Source of the DNA: Bacteroidales bacterium
Lineage (GTDB): Bacteria > Bacteroidota > Bacteroidia > Bacteroidales > Lentimicrobiaceae
Reading direction: 5' to 3'
DNA length: 64,000 nt
Assembly (NCBI GenBank): GCA_022837485.1
Contig: JALHHH010000002.1
Span: 1 to 64,000, forward strand
In this document: piece after piece, positions 33,667-43,294 of the stretch
How the letters are laid out: every line of letters starts with the position of its first letter
Position numbering within the stretch: position 1 is the first letter of the stretch
The notes under the pieces: generated by a model
The model's database searches: none
Told to the model about the DNA's origin: nothing
The model's input: only the letters and a program-made list of their open reading frames with translations
Position numbers and translations under genes: made by a program

Positions 33667-34380
33667 ATGGCGAGGAAAAAACGCAAGGCTTTCCGAATTT
33701 TTAAGGGACTGCTTATGGTCTCTGGCCTGTTTTTCTTGTTGCTGGTCATTCTTGCGTTTACCACCCTTCCGTTTCATGCCATGCACCGGCTTGCTACACG
33801 CGGCAGCCTTTTGCAGCAGCCGCCTGCCGTCATTGTAATGCTTGGCGGGGCCGGAATCCCCAGCGAGAGCGGACTGATGCGTACGTATTATACGGCTTTG
33901 CTGGCCTCCGAATACCCCGACGCTAAAATAGTCGTTGCCATTCCAGGAGATGAGGCTGCGGACAGCGACCTGCAGCTGGCTGTTGGAGAGCTGGTGCTGC
34001 GGGGCGTTGACAGGAGCAGGATTTCGTTTGAGCCAAAGGGAAAGAATACCCGTGCCCAGGCGCTTAACCTTTCGCATCGGCTTCTGGCCCAAAAACAGAA
34101 ACCCATAGCCCTGGTTACTTCGCCCGAACACATGAAACGGGCTGTGCTGAGCTTTCGCAGATGCGGTTTTACCGACGTTGGGGGAATGCCCGCCTTTGAA
34201 TCGCCCCTGGAGACAAGTCTGCTTTTCAACGACCGAGAATTAAAGGGGAACAGAATTGCTCCGCGTATCGGCAAAAACCTGCAGTTGCGCTACCAGTTCT
34301 GGAATCACCTGAAATATGAGGTGATTGTGCTCAGGGAGTATTTTGCGCTGGCTTATTATAAACTGAGGGGGTGGATATAA
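33667..34380 (+). CDS. YdcF/SanA-like DUF218 protein
   Basis: 237 residues. One N-terminal transmembrane helix (LMVSGLFFLLLVILAF), then a DUF218 domain: AVIVMLGGAGIPSESGLMR, SFEPKGKNTRAQALNLSHRL and ALVTSPEHMKRAVLSFRRCG. Relatives (SanA, ElyC) affect envelope integrity and peptidoglycan precursor handling. The membrane anchor and the lipoprotein neighbour suggest an envelope role. Convergent with the 439-residue unknown gene. Confidence 0.9.
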   Translation: MARKKRKAFRIFKGLLMVSGLFFLLLVILAFTTLPFHAMHRLATRGSLLQQPPAVIVMLGGAGIPSESGLMRTYYTALLASEYPDAKIVVAIPGDEAADSDLQLAVGELVLRGVDRSRISFEPKGKNTRAQALNLSHRLLAQKQKPIALVTSPEHMKRAVLSFRRCGFTDVGGMPAFESPLETSLLFNDRELKGNRIAPRIGKNLQLRYQFWNHLKYEVIVLREYFALAYYKLRGWI

Positions 34381-34429
34381 ACGCCAAACACCTGTTTAAG
34401 ACAATTGCAAGCGCCATTTAATTTCCTTT

Positions 34430-35749
34430 TTATATCAGTCGTTCCAGAAGCCGGTGTTTCCATTCGGGGAAACCGTCGATAAGTCCGGAAGAGGCATTGC
34501 GATGGTAAATAACCGAAAAATGCATACCGGGATCCGGGAGTTGTGTATTGTATGTCTGTTTATAGTGTTCACGACCGTTCTCCCGGATGGATGCAATACT
34601 GGTTTCTACTTTTCTGAATTGCTGTGCGGCCGTTCCACTGCTCTTGCTGAATGACCAGAGATAGGTGGCGTGACTGTTGAGCAGTTCCCAGCAAAAATGG
34701 TTCATGGATTCGCCTTCCGTGAAGAAAACGAAGCCAAAAACAGGCTTTAAAGTAAACCGTATTTTCTGAGCGGGGGATTGAAGTTTGCCGGCGAGGTATT
34801 CTATCTGTTTGCGGTTGCGAAGTTCCCGATGTCCCAGGGCCGCAAGCAGTATATCCATTTCCGACTGTTTCAGGGTATTTCCGGCCCTCTCATCGCCGGC
34901 ATAATGCTCCAGGAATTCTTCGGCAGTAAAAAGGGATTTATCGGAGACCGCCGGCTGTGTTTTTATGTAATGCAGAACCTGAGTCCGTTTAACACCTTCA
35001 ATCAGTTTTTCGTCAATACTTGCAATCTGAGGAGAATGGGCCGTAATGCTTTCAATGGAATCGTTCTTCCGTATTATGGCTGTATAAACGTCAAATTTTT
35101 TCCTGCCTTCGAATGCCTTATGAAAAAACGACTTGACAAGATCAAATTCCGGAAGCAGAAAACTGTTTTCAATGGTAATGGTTACCGGGTCCCTGAACCA
35201 ATCGAACGATTTCACTAACCGAACGCATCCGGTATCAAAAATGGCATCGGTGTAATAACATGAAAACGATTCCCGGTGTTCGGTGCTTTTTTCAGCACCC
35301 GTTTGCGGTGGGGTTTCCGGTTTGTACGCCTCGTGTATATGAAGCGTACCCGGTGCATTCAAACCCGGGCCGATTTTTTCGTCTTCTGACTCATCCTCCG
35401 CAAGGAGGTTCTGAAGCTGGCTGTACTGATAATATGCAAGTTGTGGCTCAAGCCCGGCCCAGCTGAGGGGCTCAAACCGGATTACCTCTACGGGCAATTT
35501 GATTTTTTGAGTCAAAAAACCGGCAGTTTCCCGAGGGTTGTAATCCAATACTTTTAAAACAATGCTCCCATCGGCACGGTTGTATTGGCAGATTTCAATC
35601 AGCCAGTAAAACTCCCTGCCCGGCCGGAACCTCATCGTTTCCGGCTTAAGTGATGTATGCGATAGCGGGATGGCTGCATCCGGAGAGAGGTGGATACTGC
35701 CACCTGCAATCCGGATAATCCGCCGATTGTTCTGCACGTTCACGGTCAC
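34430..35749 (-). CDS. Unknown 439-residue soluble protein
   Basis: 439 residues, no signal peptide or membrane helix. No family recognised. Regions of note are the N-terminal RFRPGREFYWLIEICQYNR, an acidic linker (about 115-160) and the C-terminal KIRFTLKPVFGFVFFTEGES and YHRNASSGLIDGFPEWK. The proposed GTG start at 35749 overlaps a TATATTTG box, so the true start is probably one of the next GTG codons, or the mRNA is nearly leaderless. Codon use looks like its neighbours. Could be a lineage-specific regulator or enzyme; no stronger claim. Confidence 0.75.
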   Translation of the reverse strand: MTVNVQNNRRIIRIAGGSIHLSPDAAIPLSHTSLKPETMRFRPGREFYWLIEICQYNRADGSIVLKVLDYNPRETAGFLTQKIKLPVEVIRFEPLSWAGLEPQLAYYQYSQLQNLLAEDESEDEKIGPGLNAPGTLHIHEAYKPETPPQTGAEKSTEHRESFSCYYTDAIFDTGCVRLVKSFDWFRDPVTITIENSFLLPEFDLVKSFFHKAFEGRKKFDVYTAIIRKNDSIESITAHSPQIASIDEKLIEGVKRTQVLHYIKTQPAVSDKSLFTAEEFLEHYAGDERAGNTLKQSEMDILLAALGHRELRNRKQIEYLAGKLQSPAQKIRFTLKPVFGFVFFTEGESMNHFCWELLNSHATYLWSFSKSSGTAAQQFRKVETSIASIRENGREHYKQTYNTQLPDPGMHFSVIYHRNASSGLIDGFPEWKHRLLERLI

Positions 35750-35756
35750 AAATATA
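35749..35756 (-). promoter_or_regulatory. TATATTTG -7 box at the start of the 439-residue gene
   Basis: Exact TAnnTTTG match on the minus strand, ending exactly at the predicted start codon. Confidence 0.45.
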
Positions 35757-35812
35757 AGTCAGTGGCACCGAATTTCAACTAAATCTTTGACGATGTCCTG
35801 TTGATTCATTAC

Positions 35813-35842
35813 AGCGGCGGTTCTGAAACACTGCCGCTTTTT
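35813..35842 (+). terminator. Orphan terminator-like hairpin
   Basis: AGCGGCGG pairs with CTGCCGCT (one G-T pair) around a 10-base loop and is followed by TTTTT on the plus strand. No plus-strand gene ends here; both flanking genes are on the minus strand. It may end a short antisense or small RNA. Confidence 0.45.
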
Positions 35843-35940
35843 GCCGCAGGCTGCACCATCGGTGAAGGATGCTTTAAGCAGCTATTTTAAGACCGTTATC
35901 GATTTATCAGGCCTGCAAACGGTGCAACTCAATGCGGCGA

Positions 35941-37629
35941 TCAGTTTACAAACTGCCCGGCATAGTATCTGGCCGTGAGTTTTTCTCCGGTGGCCTTTTC
36001 AATCATATCGTTCCAGTACCACTGAGCGCCGGGCCTGAAGATCTTGTCGGTAAGGTATTTACCGGTTTCCTTGCTTCCGTAAAAGCTCTGATACCTGAAA
36101 TCATCCGAACCAATGATACGGGCGGTGATGTAATGGTTGAGCTGCGATGCCAGGAGTTCGCCCAGCAGGTAGTTGTGGTAATAGCAGGGCACGGTGGCGA
36201 TGTGTATTTTACTTGCCCAGTCGGGTTCGTTGCGTCCTTCGGGCTTCCTTATCATCTGGTATTTCTCAGCCAGGTTCCACCACAGGGCGTTCAGGTCCTG
36301 GTCCGGATTTTCGTACATTGCTTTTTCGAAGCGGTACATCACCTGCGCCCAGCGGCTGAAGGTGAGCTGTTCGAGGCGGAGCACCCTGTAGGTATCTTCA
36401 GCGATGGCTGCTCTTTCTGTGGAATCGATAAGCCCCATATCCTGCATCCAGGCCGGGTTGGCTGCCATACGCCCGAAAATCATGGCAATGGCCTCCGTAG
36501 TGAAGGTATGTGCCGGATTCCGCAGGCTGAACGGCAGATTGCGGTCGATGTACTTATCGTAAACCCCGTGGCCGAACTCGTGCAGCATGGTGTTCATCCA
36601 GCTGTAGTTGGGCTTGATGTTGCAAAGCACGCGCACATCCCCGGCATTGTCGATGTCGATGCAGTAGGCATGCTGGTTCTTTCCCGGCTTTTCGTAAAGA
36701 TCGCTGTTGTTCAGGATATCCGAAATATCGAGCCCTATGCTTTCGTAGTATCCGGCCGTGAGTGCTTCGATGTTCCTGTCCTTGTAGTATTTATCCATAT
36801 CCACGCTGTAGATGGCGGGCGCTTCCTGGAAAAAGCGGTTCTGGTAATGCCAGGGCATCAGCTCTTCTTTGGCGATTTTCAGCCTTGCTGCGAGAAAGGT
36901 GTCTATTTCATCCTTCAATCCCGCAAAGGCATCGCGGGTAAGCTCGTCGAGTTCGTCGAACAGTTTGCTGATTTCTTCCGGATCCTGTTCGCCCAGCTCC
37001 AGGCTCATGGCATGGTAGTTCCTGAAACCCAGGCTTTGCGCGATTTCGTTGCGCAGTTTCACCAGCTCAATTACATCGGCGGCCACAAGGGTGCCGATTT
37101 TCTTATGCCCTTCCCAGGCGGCTTTCAGCTCATCGCTGTTGAGAGAGGTTTTCAGGATGTCTTCCACATCGTTGTCGCTCAGCTGTTTGCCATTTACTTC
37201 GGCCCTGAAGTTGGAATATTTCTTTTCAATTTCCACCTCCATTTTAATTCTTTTTGCCAGCAGGGCCGTATCGATCTGGTTGCTCAGGTAGGCGGAGTAA
37301 AGCACTTCCAGCTGCCTATTTAGCAGGGTATCCTGAATGGCGCCCGAATCTTTCATTCTTTTTAGAAGGGCAAAGTCGTCCTTGCTGGTGTAGATGCTGC
37401 TCAGTTGCAGCTGCAGCTGTTCGGAACGGGCATAATCTTCGTCGCGGCCCGTGATGGAGGCATTCCAGTAGGCGGTGTATGCTTCTTTCTGGAGCGGCTC
37501 CACTTTCTGTTCCCAGGTGGTGATAAATGTCTTGAGTTCCTGTTCCATTTTTTCGGTTTTGTTGCTGCAGCCCGCCAGGAACAGGCTTGCTGTGAATGCT
37601 GTGAGCAGCAGGTTTACAATTGATTTCAT
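35941..37629 (-). CDS. M2-family peptidyl-dipeptidase lipoprotein
   Basis: 562 residues. SPII signal with lipobox FLAGC (Cys21). The zinc motif HEFGHGVYD near residue 350 (NTMLHEFGHG) and the downstream TTEAIAMIFGRMA match the M2 (ACE-like) gluzincin group. It would release dipeptides from the C terminus of peptides in the periplasm or at the cell surface. It starts 54 bp after the cysS stop and may be cotranscribed with it. Confidence 0.92.
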   Translation of the reverse strand: MKSIVNLLLTAFTASLFLAGCSNKTEKMEQELKTFITTWEQKVEPLQKEAYTAYWNASITGRDEDYARSEQLQLQLSSIYTSKDDFALLKRMKDSGAIQDTLLNRQLEVLYSAYLSNQIDTALLAKRIKMEVEIEKKYSNFRAEVNGKQLSDNDVEDILKTSLNSDELKAAWEGHKKIGTLVAADVIELVKLRNEIAQSLGFRNYHAMSLELGEQDPEEISKLFDELDELTRDAFAGLKDEIDTFLAARLKIAKEELMPWHYQNRFFQEAPAIYSVDMDKYYKDRNIEALTAGYYESIGLDISDILNNSDLYEKPGKNQHAYCIDIDNAGDVRVLCNIKPNYSWMNTMLHEFGHGVYDKYIDRNLPFSLRNPAHTFTTEAIAMIFGRMAANPAWMQDMGLIDSTERAAIAEDTYRVLRLEQLTFSRWAQVMYRFEKAMYENPDQDLNALWWNLAEKYQMIRKPEGRNEPDWASKIHIATVPCYYHNYLLGELLASQLNHYITARIIGSDDFRYQSFYGSKETGKYLTDKIFRPGAQWYWNDMIEKATGEKLTARYYAGQFVN

Positions 37630-37683
37630 GCAAGGGTTAATTTATGTGATGTTGTATGAAAAGGGTTTTCCGGTAACCGGTAA

Positions 37684-39153
37684 TCACTCCCGGCTCCATA
37701 CTGCCCCGTCTTTGGTGTCCTTCACTGCAATTCCTGCACGGGTAAGCTCGTCGCGGATTTTATCGGCGGTGGCGAAGTCTTTGGCCGATCTGGCATTTTT
37801 CCTGAGTTCCAGTATGAGCTGCATCAGATTTTCCACCAGCCCGCTTTCGCCCGATATGGCTGCTTCGGTTTTAAGTCCCAGAATATCGCCCGTGAAGGTG
37901 TTGAAGGTTTCCTTCAGCAGCGCCAGATCTGCTACGTTAAGTTTCTCCCTGCCGTCGTTTACCAGGTTGATGATCCTGGCGGCTTCGAACAGGGCAGCGA
38001 TTACCACCGGACTGTTGAAGTCATCGTTCATGGCATCGTAGCAGGACTGCCGTATAGCAGCCACATCCACGGTGCTTGCTTCGGAGGCACGGAGTTTTTC
38101 GAGGGTCTGCCATGCACCCATCAGTCGTCCCAGCCCTTTTTCGGCACCCTGGAGCGCTTCGTTGCTGAAGTCGAGCGTGCTGCGGTATTGTGCCTGCAGG
38201 ATAAAGAAGCGTATGGTCATGGGACTGTAGGCACTGGTCAGGGCTGCATGGCTTCCGGTGAAGAACTCGTTGAGGGTGATAAAGTTGCCCAGCGATTTCC
38301 CCATTTTCTGCCCGTTGATGGTGATCATGTTGTTGTGCATCCAGTACTTTACAGGTTCGGTGCGGTTGGCAGCCACGCTTTGCGCGATTTCCGACTCGTG
38401 GTGGGGGAACAGAAGGTCCATACCACCTCCGTGTATGTCGAAGCGTTCGCCCAGGTACCTGGTACTCATGGCTGAGCACTCCAGGTGCCAGCCCGGGAAT
38501 CCGTCGCTCCAGCGCGAAGGCCAGCGCATGATATGCTCCGGCTGGGCTTTTTTCCAGAGGGCAAAGTCGAAGGGGTTGTGCTTTTCGTCCTGTCCGTCCA
38601 GATCGCGGGTGTTCGACATAAGGTCTTCAAGAACCCGGCCCGAAAGCTTGCCGTAATGATACCGTTTGTTGTATTTCTCCACGTCGAAATAAACCGAGCC
38701 CCCGCTTTCATAGGCCAGTCCGGAGGCCAGGATATCTTCGGCCATTTTCATTTGTTCCATGATGTGACCCGAAGCCCGCGGCTCAATGCTGGGACTGAGC
38801 ACGTTCAGCTGTTCCATGTTTTTATGGTAGCGGTCGGTGAAATACTGCACCACTTCCATTGGCTCAAGCGCTTCGAGGCGTGCTTTTTTGGCAATCTTGT
38901 CCTCTCCTTCGTCGGCATCGTTTTCCAGGTGGCCCACATCGGTGATGTTGCGCACATACCTTACCTTGTAGCCCAGGTGCTGCAGATAGCGGAATACCAG
39001 GTCGAAGGTGATGGCCGGGCGTGCATGGCCCAGGTGGCCGTCGCCGTATACCGTGGGACCGCACACATACATCCCCACATGCGGGGGATTGATGGGTTCA
39101 AAAACTTCTTTTTTCCGGCTCAGGGTATTGTAAATGAACAGCTTATTTTCCAT
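37684..39153 (-). CDS. cysS: Cysteine-tRNA ligase
   Basis: 489 residues, standard length. Class I synthetase. Zinc-binding Cys29-type region MYVCGPTVYGDGHLGHARP including the HIGH-like motif GHLGH, GWHLECSAMS with zinc ligand Cys, HHESEIAQS and the KMSKS-like GQKMGKSLGN are intact, plus a DALR-type C-terminal domain. Its own TAATTTTG box lies just upstream. Confidence 0.98.
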   Translation of the reverse strand: MENKLFIYNTLSRKKEVFEPINPPHVGMYVCGPTVYGDGHLGHARPAITFDLVFRYLQHLGYKVRYVRNITDVGHLENDADEGEDKIAKKARLEALEPMEVVQYFTDRYHKNMEQLNVLSPSIEPRASGHIMEQMKMAEDILASGLAYESGGSVYFDVEKYNKRYHYGKLSGRVLEDLMSNTRDLDGQDEKHNPFDFALWKKAQPEHIMRWPSRWSDGFPGWHLECSAMSTRYLGERFDIHGGGMDLLFPHHESEIAQSVAANRTEPVKYWMHNNMITINGQKMGKSLGNFITLNEFFTGSHAALTSAYSPMTIRFFILQAQYRSTLDFSNEALQGAEKGLGRLMGAWQTLEKLRASEASTVDVAAIRQSCYDAMNDDFNSPVVIAALFEAARIINLVNDGREKLNVADLALLKETFNTFTGDILGLKTEAAISGESGLVENLMQLILELRKNARSAKDFATADKIRDELTRAGIAVKDTKDGAVWSRE

Positions 39154-39169
39154 GGGATGCGATTTCCGG

Positions 39170-39177
39170 CAAAATTA
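39170..39177 (-). promoter_or_regulatory. TAATTTTG -7 box for cysS
   Basis: Exact TAnnTTTG on the minus strand 16 bases before the cysS ATG. Confidence 0.6.
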
Positions 39178-39251
39178 TTAAATAATCACGATTTAACGGT
39201 AATTAAGCATTGTCCGGTTTGCCGCCGGGCCACCGGGATACGAAGAGGATG

Positions 39252-40172
39252 TTACTGTGTTTCTTCCCTGACGGCATTTCTCTGCGAGCTAAATACCCAT
39301 AATAAAGCGAGAGCGGGCAAAACGACCGAGGCTGCCAGCAGCAGGGGTGAGCCCGTTTTTCCGAACTCTTCAACACCGGTATCGATGAGGTTTTGCTGGT
39401 AGAGGTATGCAACCATTACAACCATGAAGTTATTGACGAAGTGTGCCAGCACGGGTACCCAGAGTGAACCCGACCAAACAAAGAGGTATCCCAGCCCTGC
39501 CCCTAATGCAAAGCGGGGGAGGAATCCGAAGAACTGAAGATGGAAAGCGCTGAAAACAACGGCGGAGATAATCACCGGCCAGTGAATGCTGCGGAAGTAC
39601 TTTTTCAATATCCCGATAAGGGCAGAACGAAACAGTAGTTCCTCCCCCAATGCCGGCAGAAGGGCTATCATTACGGTGTTTATAAGCACTGTCTTCCATC
39701 CGGTGGCCTCCAGAAAGCGGTTCGTCAGCAGTGCGGCCCTTTCTTCCTGTGCCCGCATCCAGTCCGCCATAGGTTCCATTATGCGCGGAAGCACAAGTGC
39801 CTCGTTCCATTCGGCCAAAAGATTGATGAGCGGCGCAATGGAAAGGATAAACACGATGGCTGCTGCCAGATGAGCTATCGGGGGTTTGCGGAATCCGAGA
39901 AAGGCGGACGGATTGCTTTCGGAAATAAGTGCCAGCAGCAGAGGGGGAATCAGGAATATGCCTATTTGGTTCGATATCTGGAAGAGCTGAAGGAAGTTGA
40001 GGTTGCTTTCGGATACATCGGCAGCGCTTTCCAGGATGCCGGTCCCCCAGATAAAGACGGATGCAATATAGGCGGCAGCTATGGACAGGATGGCAAAGAG
40101 CAAAACCAGGATGATCAGCAGAAACAGTTGTGCCGTCGGAGTTAAATTCCTGAAGATAAAGGCCTGGCGCAT
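39252..40172 (-). CDS. CPBP-family intramembrane metalloprotease
   Basis: 306 residues from the ATG at 40172 (MRQAFIFRNLTPTAQ). A longer frame to 40736 would run across the dusB gene on the other strand and is rejected. About eight hydrophobic helices carry the Abi/CPBP motifs LGEELLFRSAL (EExxxR), SAFHLQFFGF and LAHFVNNFMV. Members cleave membrane-embedded peptides or act in bacteriocin immunity; the substrate here is unknown. Divergent from dusB. Confidence 0.9.
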   Translation of the reverse strand: MRQAFIFRNLTPTAQLFLLIILVLLFAILSIAAAYIASVFIWGTGILESAADVSESNLNFLQLFQISNQIGIFLIPPLLLALISESNPSAFLGFRKPPIAHLAAAIVFILSIAPLINLLAEWNEALVLPRIMEPMADWMRAQEERAALLTNRFLEATGWKTVLINTVMIALLPALGEELLFRSALIGILKKYFRSIHWPVIISAVVFSAFHLQFFGFLPRFALGAGLGYLFVWSGSLWVPVLAHFVNNFMVVMVAYLYQQNLIDTGVEEFGKTGSPLLLAASVVLPALALLWVFSSQRNAVREETQ

Positions 40173-40181
40173 CCCGTGGAT

Positions 40182-40189
40182 TATTTTTG
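40182..40189 (+). promoter_or_regulatory. TATTTTTG -7 box for dusB
   Basis: Exact TAnnTTTG 41 bases before the dusB ATG, in the short divergent gap with the CPBP gene. Confidence 0.55.
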
Positions 40190-40230
40190 TTATTTTGCGT
40201 GAAATTATTGAAAAAACCAATAGCCGGCAA

Positions 40231-41208
40231 ATGCCTGACTTTTTTAAACACGATTCAGTGGTTCCGCTATGGCTGGCACCCATGGAAGACATTACCGACC
40301 CTCCGTTCCGGAGAATCTGCCGGGAGCTGGGCGCCGACGTGGTGGTAACGGAGTTTATCTCTAGTGAGGGGCTGATCCGTGACGTGGCCGGAAGCCTGAA
40401 GAAGATGGACTTTTCGGAGCAGGAACGGCCGGTGGGCATACAGATTTTCGGCAATAATCCCGGGTCTATGGTGGATGCTGCAAGGGTTGCCGAATCGGCG
40501 AATCCCGACTTCATCGATCTGAATTTCGGATGTCCGGTGAAGAAGATCGTTGCCAAAGGCGGAGGTGCTGCCCTGTTACAGGATCTGCCCCTGATGCTGC
40601 AGATTACCTCGGCGGTGGTGAAATCGGTGAAAACACCGGTAACCGTAAAGACGCGTCTGGGCTGGGATGAACGTTCCAGACCCATAGTGGATCTTGCCCT
40701 TAAACTGCAGGATGCCGGCATCGCCGCCCTGACCATTCACGGCCGTACCCGCGCTCAGATGTACGGGGGTAAAGCCGACTGGACGCTGATAGGGGAGGTG
40801 AAAAACCACCGGGATATCCGTATTCCCGTTATCGGCAACGGGGATGTAACCGATGGGCCTTCGGCAAAGGCAATGATCCATAGTACCGGAGTGGATGCCG
40901 TAATGATTGGCAGGGCTGCCACGGGTAATCCATGGGTGTTTAGTGAAATAAAACACTTTCTGCTTACCGGTGAGGAAATGCCCCCGCCTTCGTGCAGCGA
41001 GCGGCTGAGGGTTTGCCGCCGGCATCTCAGCGACTCGGTGGAATGGAAGGGCGAGCGTGTGGCCATTCTGGAGATGCGCAGGCATTATTCGCATTACTTC
41101 AAAGGGCTGCCCGACTTTAAGCCGTTTAAGATGAAACTGCTCACTTCCGTATTACTGCAGGAAATCCGGGATACGCTCAGCGGGGTGGAGGAATACTATT
41201 GCCCTTGA
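40231..41208 (+). CDS. dusB: tRNA-dihydrouridine synthase
   Basis: 325 residues from the ATG at 40231 (MPDFFKHDSVVPLWLAPMED). The FMN-binding TIM barrel is clear: LAPMEDITDPPFR, FIDLNFGCPVKKIVAKGGG (catalytic Cys), VKTRLGWDE, ALTIHGRTRAQMYGGKADW and MIGRAATGNPW. It reduces uridine in tRNA D-loops. A start 50 codons upstream is less likely. dusB is the usual single Dus in Bacteroidota, hence the symbol. Confidence 0.95.
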   Translation: MPDFFKHDSVVPLWLAPMEDITDPPFRRICRELGADVVVTEFISSEGLIRDVAGSLKKMDFSEQERPVGIQIFGNNPGSMVDAARVAESANPDFIDLNFGCPVKKIVAKGGGAALLQDLPLMLQITSAVVKSVKTPVTVKTRLGWDERSRPIVDLALKLQDAGIAALTIHGRTRAQMYGGKADWTLIGEVKNHRDIRIPVIGNGDVTDGPSAKAMIHSTGVDAVMIGRAATGNPWVFSEIKHFLLTGEEMPPPSCSERLRVCRRHLSDSVEWKGERVAILEMRRHYSHYFKGLPDFKPFKMKLLTSVLLQEIRDTLSGVEEYYCP

Positions 41209-41276
41209 CGGAAACTGCTGCATATCTGCTCTTGCGTCACTGTAAACATTTTGTAATTTAGCGTAAATTTTATTCA

Positions 41277-42626
41277 ATGGCCGACGATCCGTTCAGAATA
41301 TTTATCGTTGAGGATGATATCATTTTCGCGAAGATTATTTCGCACCATCTGTCGCTCAATCCCGACAATGAGGTAGAGATCTTCCCCGACGGAAAAACCC
41401 TGCTGAAAAACCTCTACAAAAACCCGGCACTGATATCGCTGGATTATAACCTTCCGGATATGACCGGTCTGGAGGTGCTGAAGCAGATCAAGGAGTTCAA
41501 TCCGGATACTCCGGTGGTGATCGTTTCGGGTCAACAGGATGTGGCAACGGCCATTGAGCTGCTGAAAAAGGGAGCCTACGATTACATTCTGAAAGACCAG
41601 GATACCAAAGAGCGTATGTGGAACATCACCAAGAACATACGCGAAAACCTTGAGCTCCGGCAAAAAATCGCTTTCCTGGAAGAAGAGATCGGCCGCAAAT
41701 ACGAGGTAAACAACCTGATCAAAGGCAATAGTCCGGCAATAAACAAGGTTTTTATCCTTATAGAAAAGGCAGCGCGTACCAACATCACGGTATCCATATA
41801 CGGCGAAACCGGGACTGGTAAGGAGCTGGTCGCCAAGTCGATACACCATGCCTCGGCACGAAGGAAAAAACCTTTTGTAGCGGTGAACGTAACGGCCATC
41901 CCCAGGGAGCTGATTGAGAGCGAGATGTTCGGTCACGAAAAGGGAGCCTTTACCGGTGCCAACAACCGCCGCATCGGCCGCTTTGAGGAGGCCAATCGCG
42001 GTACCATTTTTCTCGACGAGATCGGCGATATGGACCTGAATATGCAGTCGAAACTGCTCAGGGTACTGCAGGAAGAAGAAGTGGTGCGGGTCGGGGGCAG
42101 TGAAAACATAAAACTGGATGTGCGGGTGATCGTAGCCACACACAAAAACCTTCAGGAGCTGGTGCGCAGGGGAGAGTTCAGGGAAGACCTTTACTACAGG
42201 CTACTGGGGCTGCCCATCAATCTGCCTCCGCTCAGGGAAAGGGGCAGCGACATCGTTCTGCTTGCCCGCTTTTTTGTGGATGAATTTTGTCAGAAAAATA
42301 AACTCGGCAAACTCTCCATCGCCCCCGGAGCCATCGAGAAAATCCAGAAATATCCTTTCCCGGGCAACGTTCGCGAGCTGAAGGCCATTATGGAACTGGC
42401 TGCAGTAATGACGAATACCGATGTAATAGAAGACACCGATATCACCTTCAGCACAACCGGATCGAATCAGGATTTTCTTTACGAAGAGGCGACGCTGGAA
42501 GAATATAACAAGCGGATAATCACCCACTTCCTGAACAAGTACGACAACAGGGTGCGGGTAGTGGCGCAAAAACTGAACATCGGCAAAACCACCATCTACC
42601 GGCTGATGAACGAAGGGAAACTTTAA
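41277..42626 (+). CDS. Sigma-54-dependent response regulator (NtrC family)
   Basis: 449 residues. Receiver domain (about 1-125) with Asp56 in SLDYNLPDM; AAA+ domain with Walker A GETGTGKE (176-183), the sigma-54 loop GAFTGA (223-228), Walker B GTIFLDEIGDM and PLRERGSDI; and a Fis-type helix-turn-helix at the C terminus (LNIGKTTIYRLMNEGKL). It activates sigma-54 promoters when phosphorylated. No kinase or sigma-54 gene is adjacent. Start follows a 68-bp gap after dusB. Confidence 0.96.
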   Translation: MADDPFRIFIVEDDIIFAKIISHHLSLNPDNEVEIFPDGKTLLKNLYKNPALISLDYNLPDMTGLEVLKQIKEFNPDTPVVIVSGQQDVATAIELLKKGAYDYILKDQDTKERMWNITKNIRENLELRQKIAFLEEEIGRKYEVNNLIKGNSPAINKVFILIEKAARTNITVSIYGETGTGKELVAKSIHHASARRKKPFVAVNVTAIPRELIESEMFGHEKGAFTGANNRRIGRFEEANRGTIFLDEIGDMDLNMQSKLLRVLQEEEVVRVGGSENIKLDVRVIVATHKNLQELVRRGEFREDLYYRLLGLPINLPPLRERGSDIVLLARFFVDEFCQKNKLGKLSIAPGAIEKIQKYPFPGNVRELKAIMELAAVMTNTDVIEDTDITFSTTGSNQDFLYEEATLEEYNKRIITHFLNKYDNRVRVVAQKLNIGKTTIYRLMNEGKL

Positions 42627-42637
42627 AACATTGCGGT

Positions 42638-43294
42638 TTAAAAAAGGGAAAGAAGTTCGCTGACTTCCATCCCGGCTTCCAGGTGAACGGCGTTTATTCC
42701 CAGACGTGCAGCAGCTTCCACGTGCATAAGCGTATCGTCGATAAACAGTATCTCTGCGGGCCGGACACCGCTGTTGCTCAAAACATGCTCAAAGATGCCC
42801 GCTTCGGGTTTGGCAATTCCTATCTCATGCGAAAACCAAAGGTAATCAAACAGGTCGCCGAAAGGGATACCGTAATCCCTTGCAAACCGGGCGGTATAAT
42901 CGCGGTAATGAACCTGGTTGGTATTGGAAAGCAGTCCGATACGATAGGATTTCCGGAGACCTTGCAGCATCCGGACCCGCTTTGCAGGGAAATCGAGCAG
43001 CATGGCATTCCAGGCTTCCTCTGCCTGTGTTGACGTAACTCCCGGTTTGAGCTTCTTAAGCACTTCCCGGAGGAAGTCATCCGGGCCTGTGGTTCCGCAC
43101 TCCAGGGCCGACATCAGGGCAAGGGTTTGCTTACCAGAGAAAAACTCGTTTTCATCGATAATCCCGAGCGCACGAAAAGCCTTATTGGTAAGCATGGGAT
43201 TTATATTAAGCAGAACATTCCCCAGATCGAAGACAATGAGTTTAATGTCTGCATTCAAGGGGCTGGAGGAGCGGATGACCGGCATAGGGTTCAA
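42638..43294 (-). CDS. HAD-superfamily phosphatase (YihX-like)
   Basis: 218 residues. HAD motif 1 is VFDLGNVLLNIN (the usual DxD becomes D-L-G-N, as in the YihX/haloacid-like HAD group), motif 2 is LLSNTNQVHY, motif 3 includes Lys in EIGIAKPEAG and motif 4 is LFIDDTLMHVEAA. Likely a sugar-phosphate or nucleotide phosphatase, substrate unknown. A TATCTTCG element at 43308-43315 is one base off the TAnnTTTG box. Confidence 0.9.
   Translation of the reverse strand: MNPMPVIRSSSPLNADIKLIVFDLGNVLLNINPMLTNKAFRALGIIDENEFFSGKQTLALMSALECGTTGPDDFLREVLKKLKPGVTSTQAEEAWNAMLLDFPAKRVRMLQGLRKSYRIGLLSNTNQVHYRDYTARFARDYGIPFGDLFDYLWFSHEIGIAKPEAGIFEHVLSNSGVRPAEILFIDDTLMHVEAAARLGINAVHLEAGMEVSELLSLF

Noticed and set aside
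35932..37323. Long plus-strand open frame opposite the M2 peptidase
   Set aside because: Shadow of a gene with an intact HEFGH zinc motif on the minus strand.
40081..40230. Upstream start for dusB
   Set aside because: The added residues are unlike Dus proteins and lie antisense in the CPBP gene; a promoter box falls inside this stretch.
40173..40736. Extension of the CPBP gene to 494 codons
   Set aside because: It runs antisense through the start of dusB and carries no membrane or family features.
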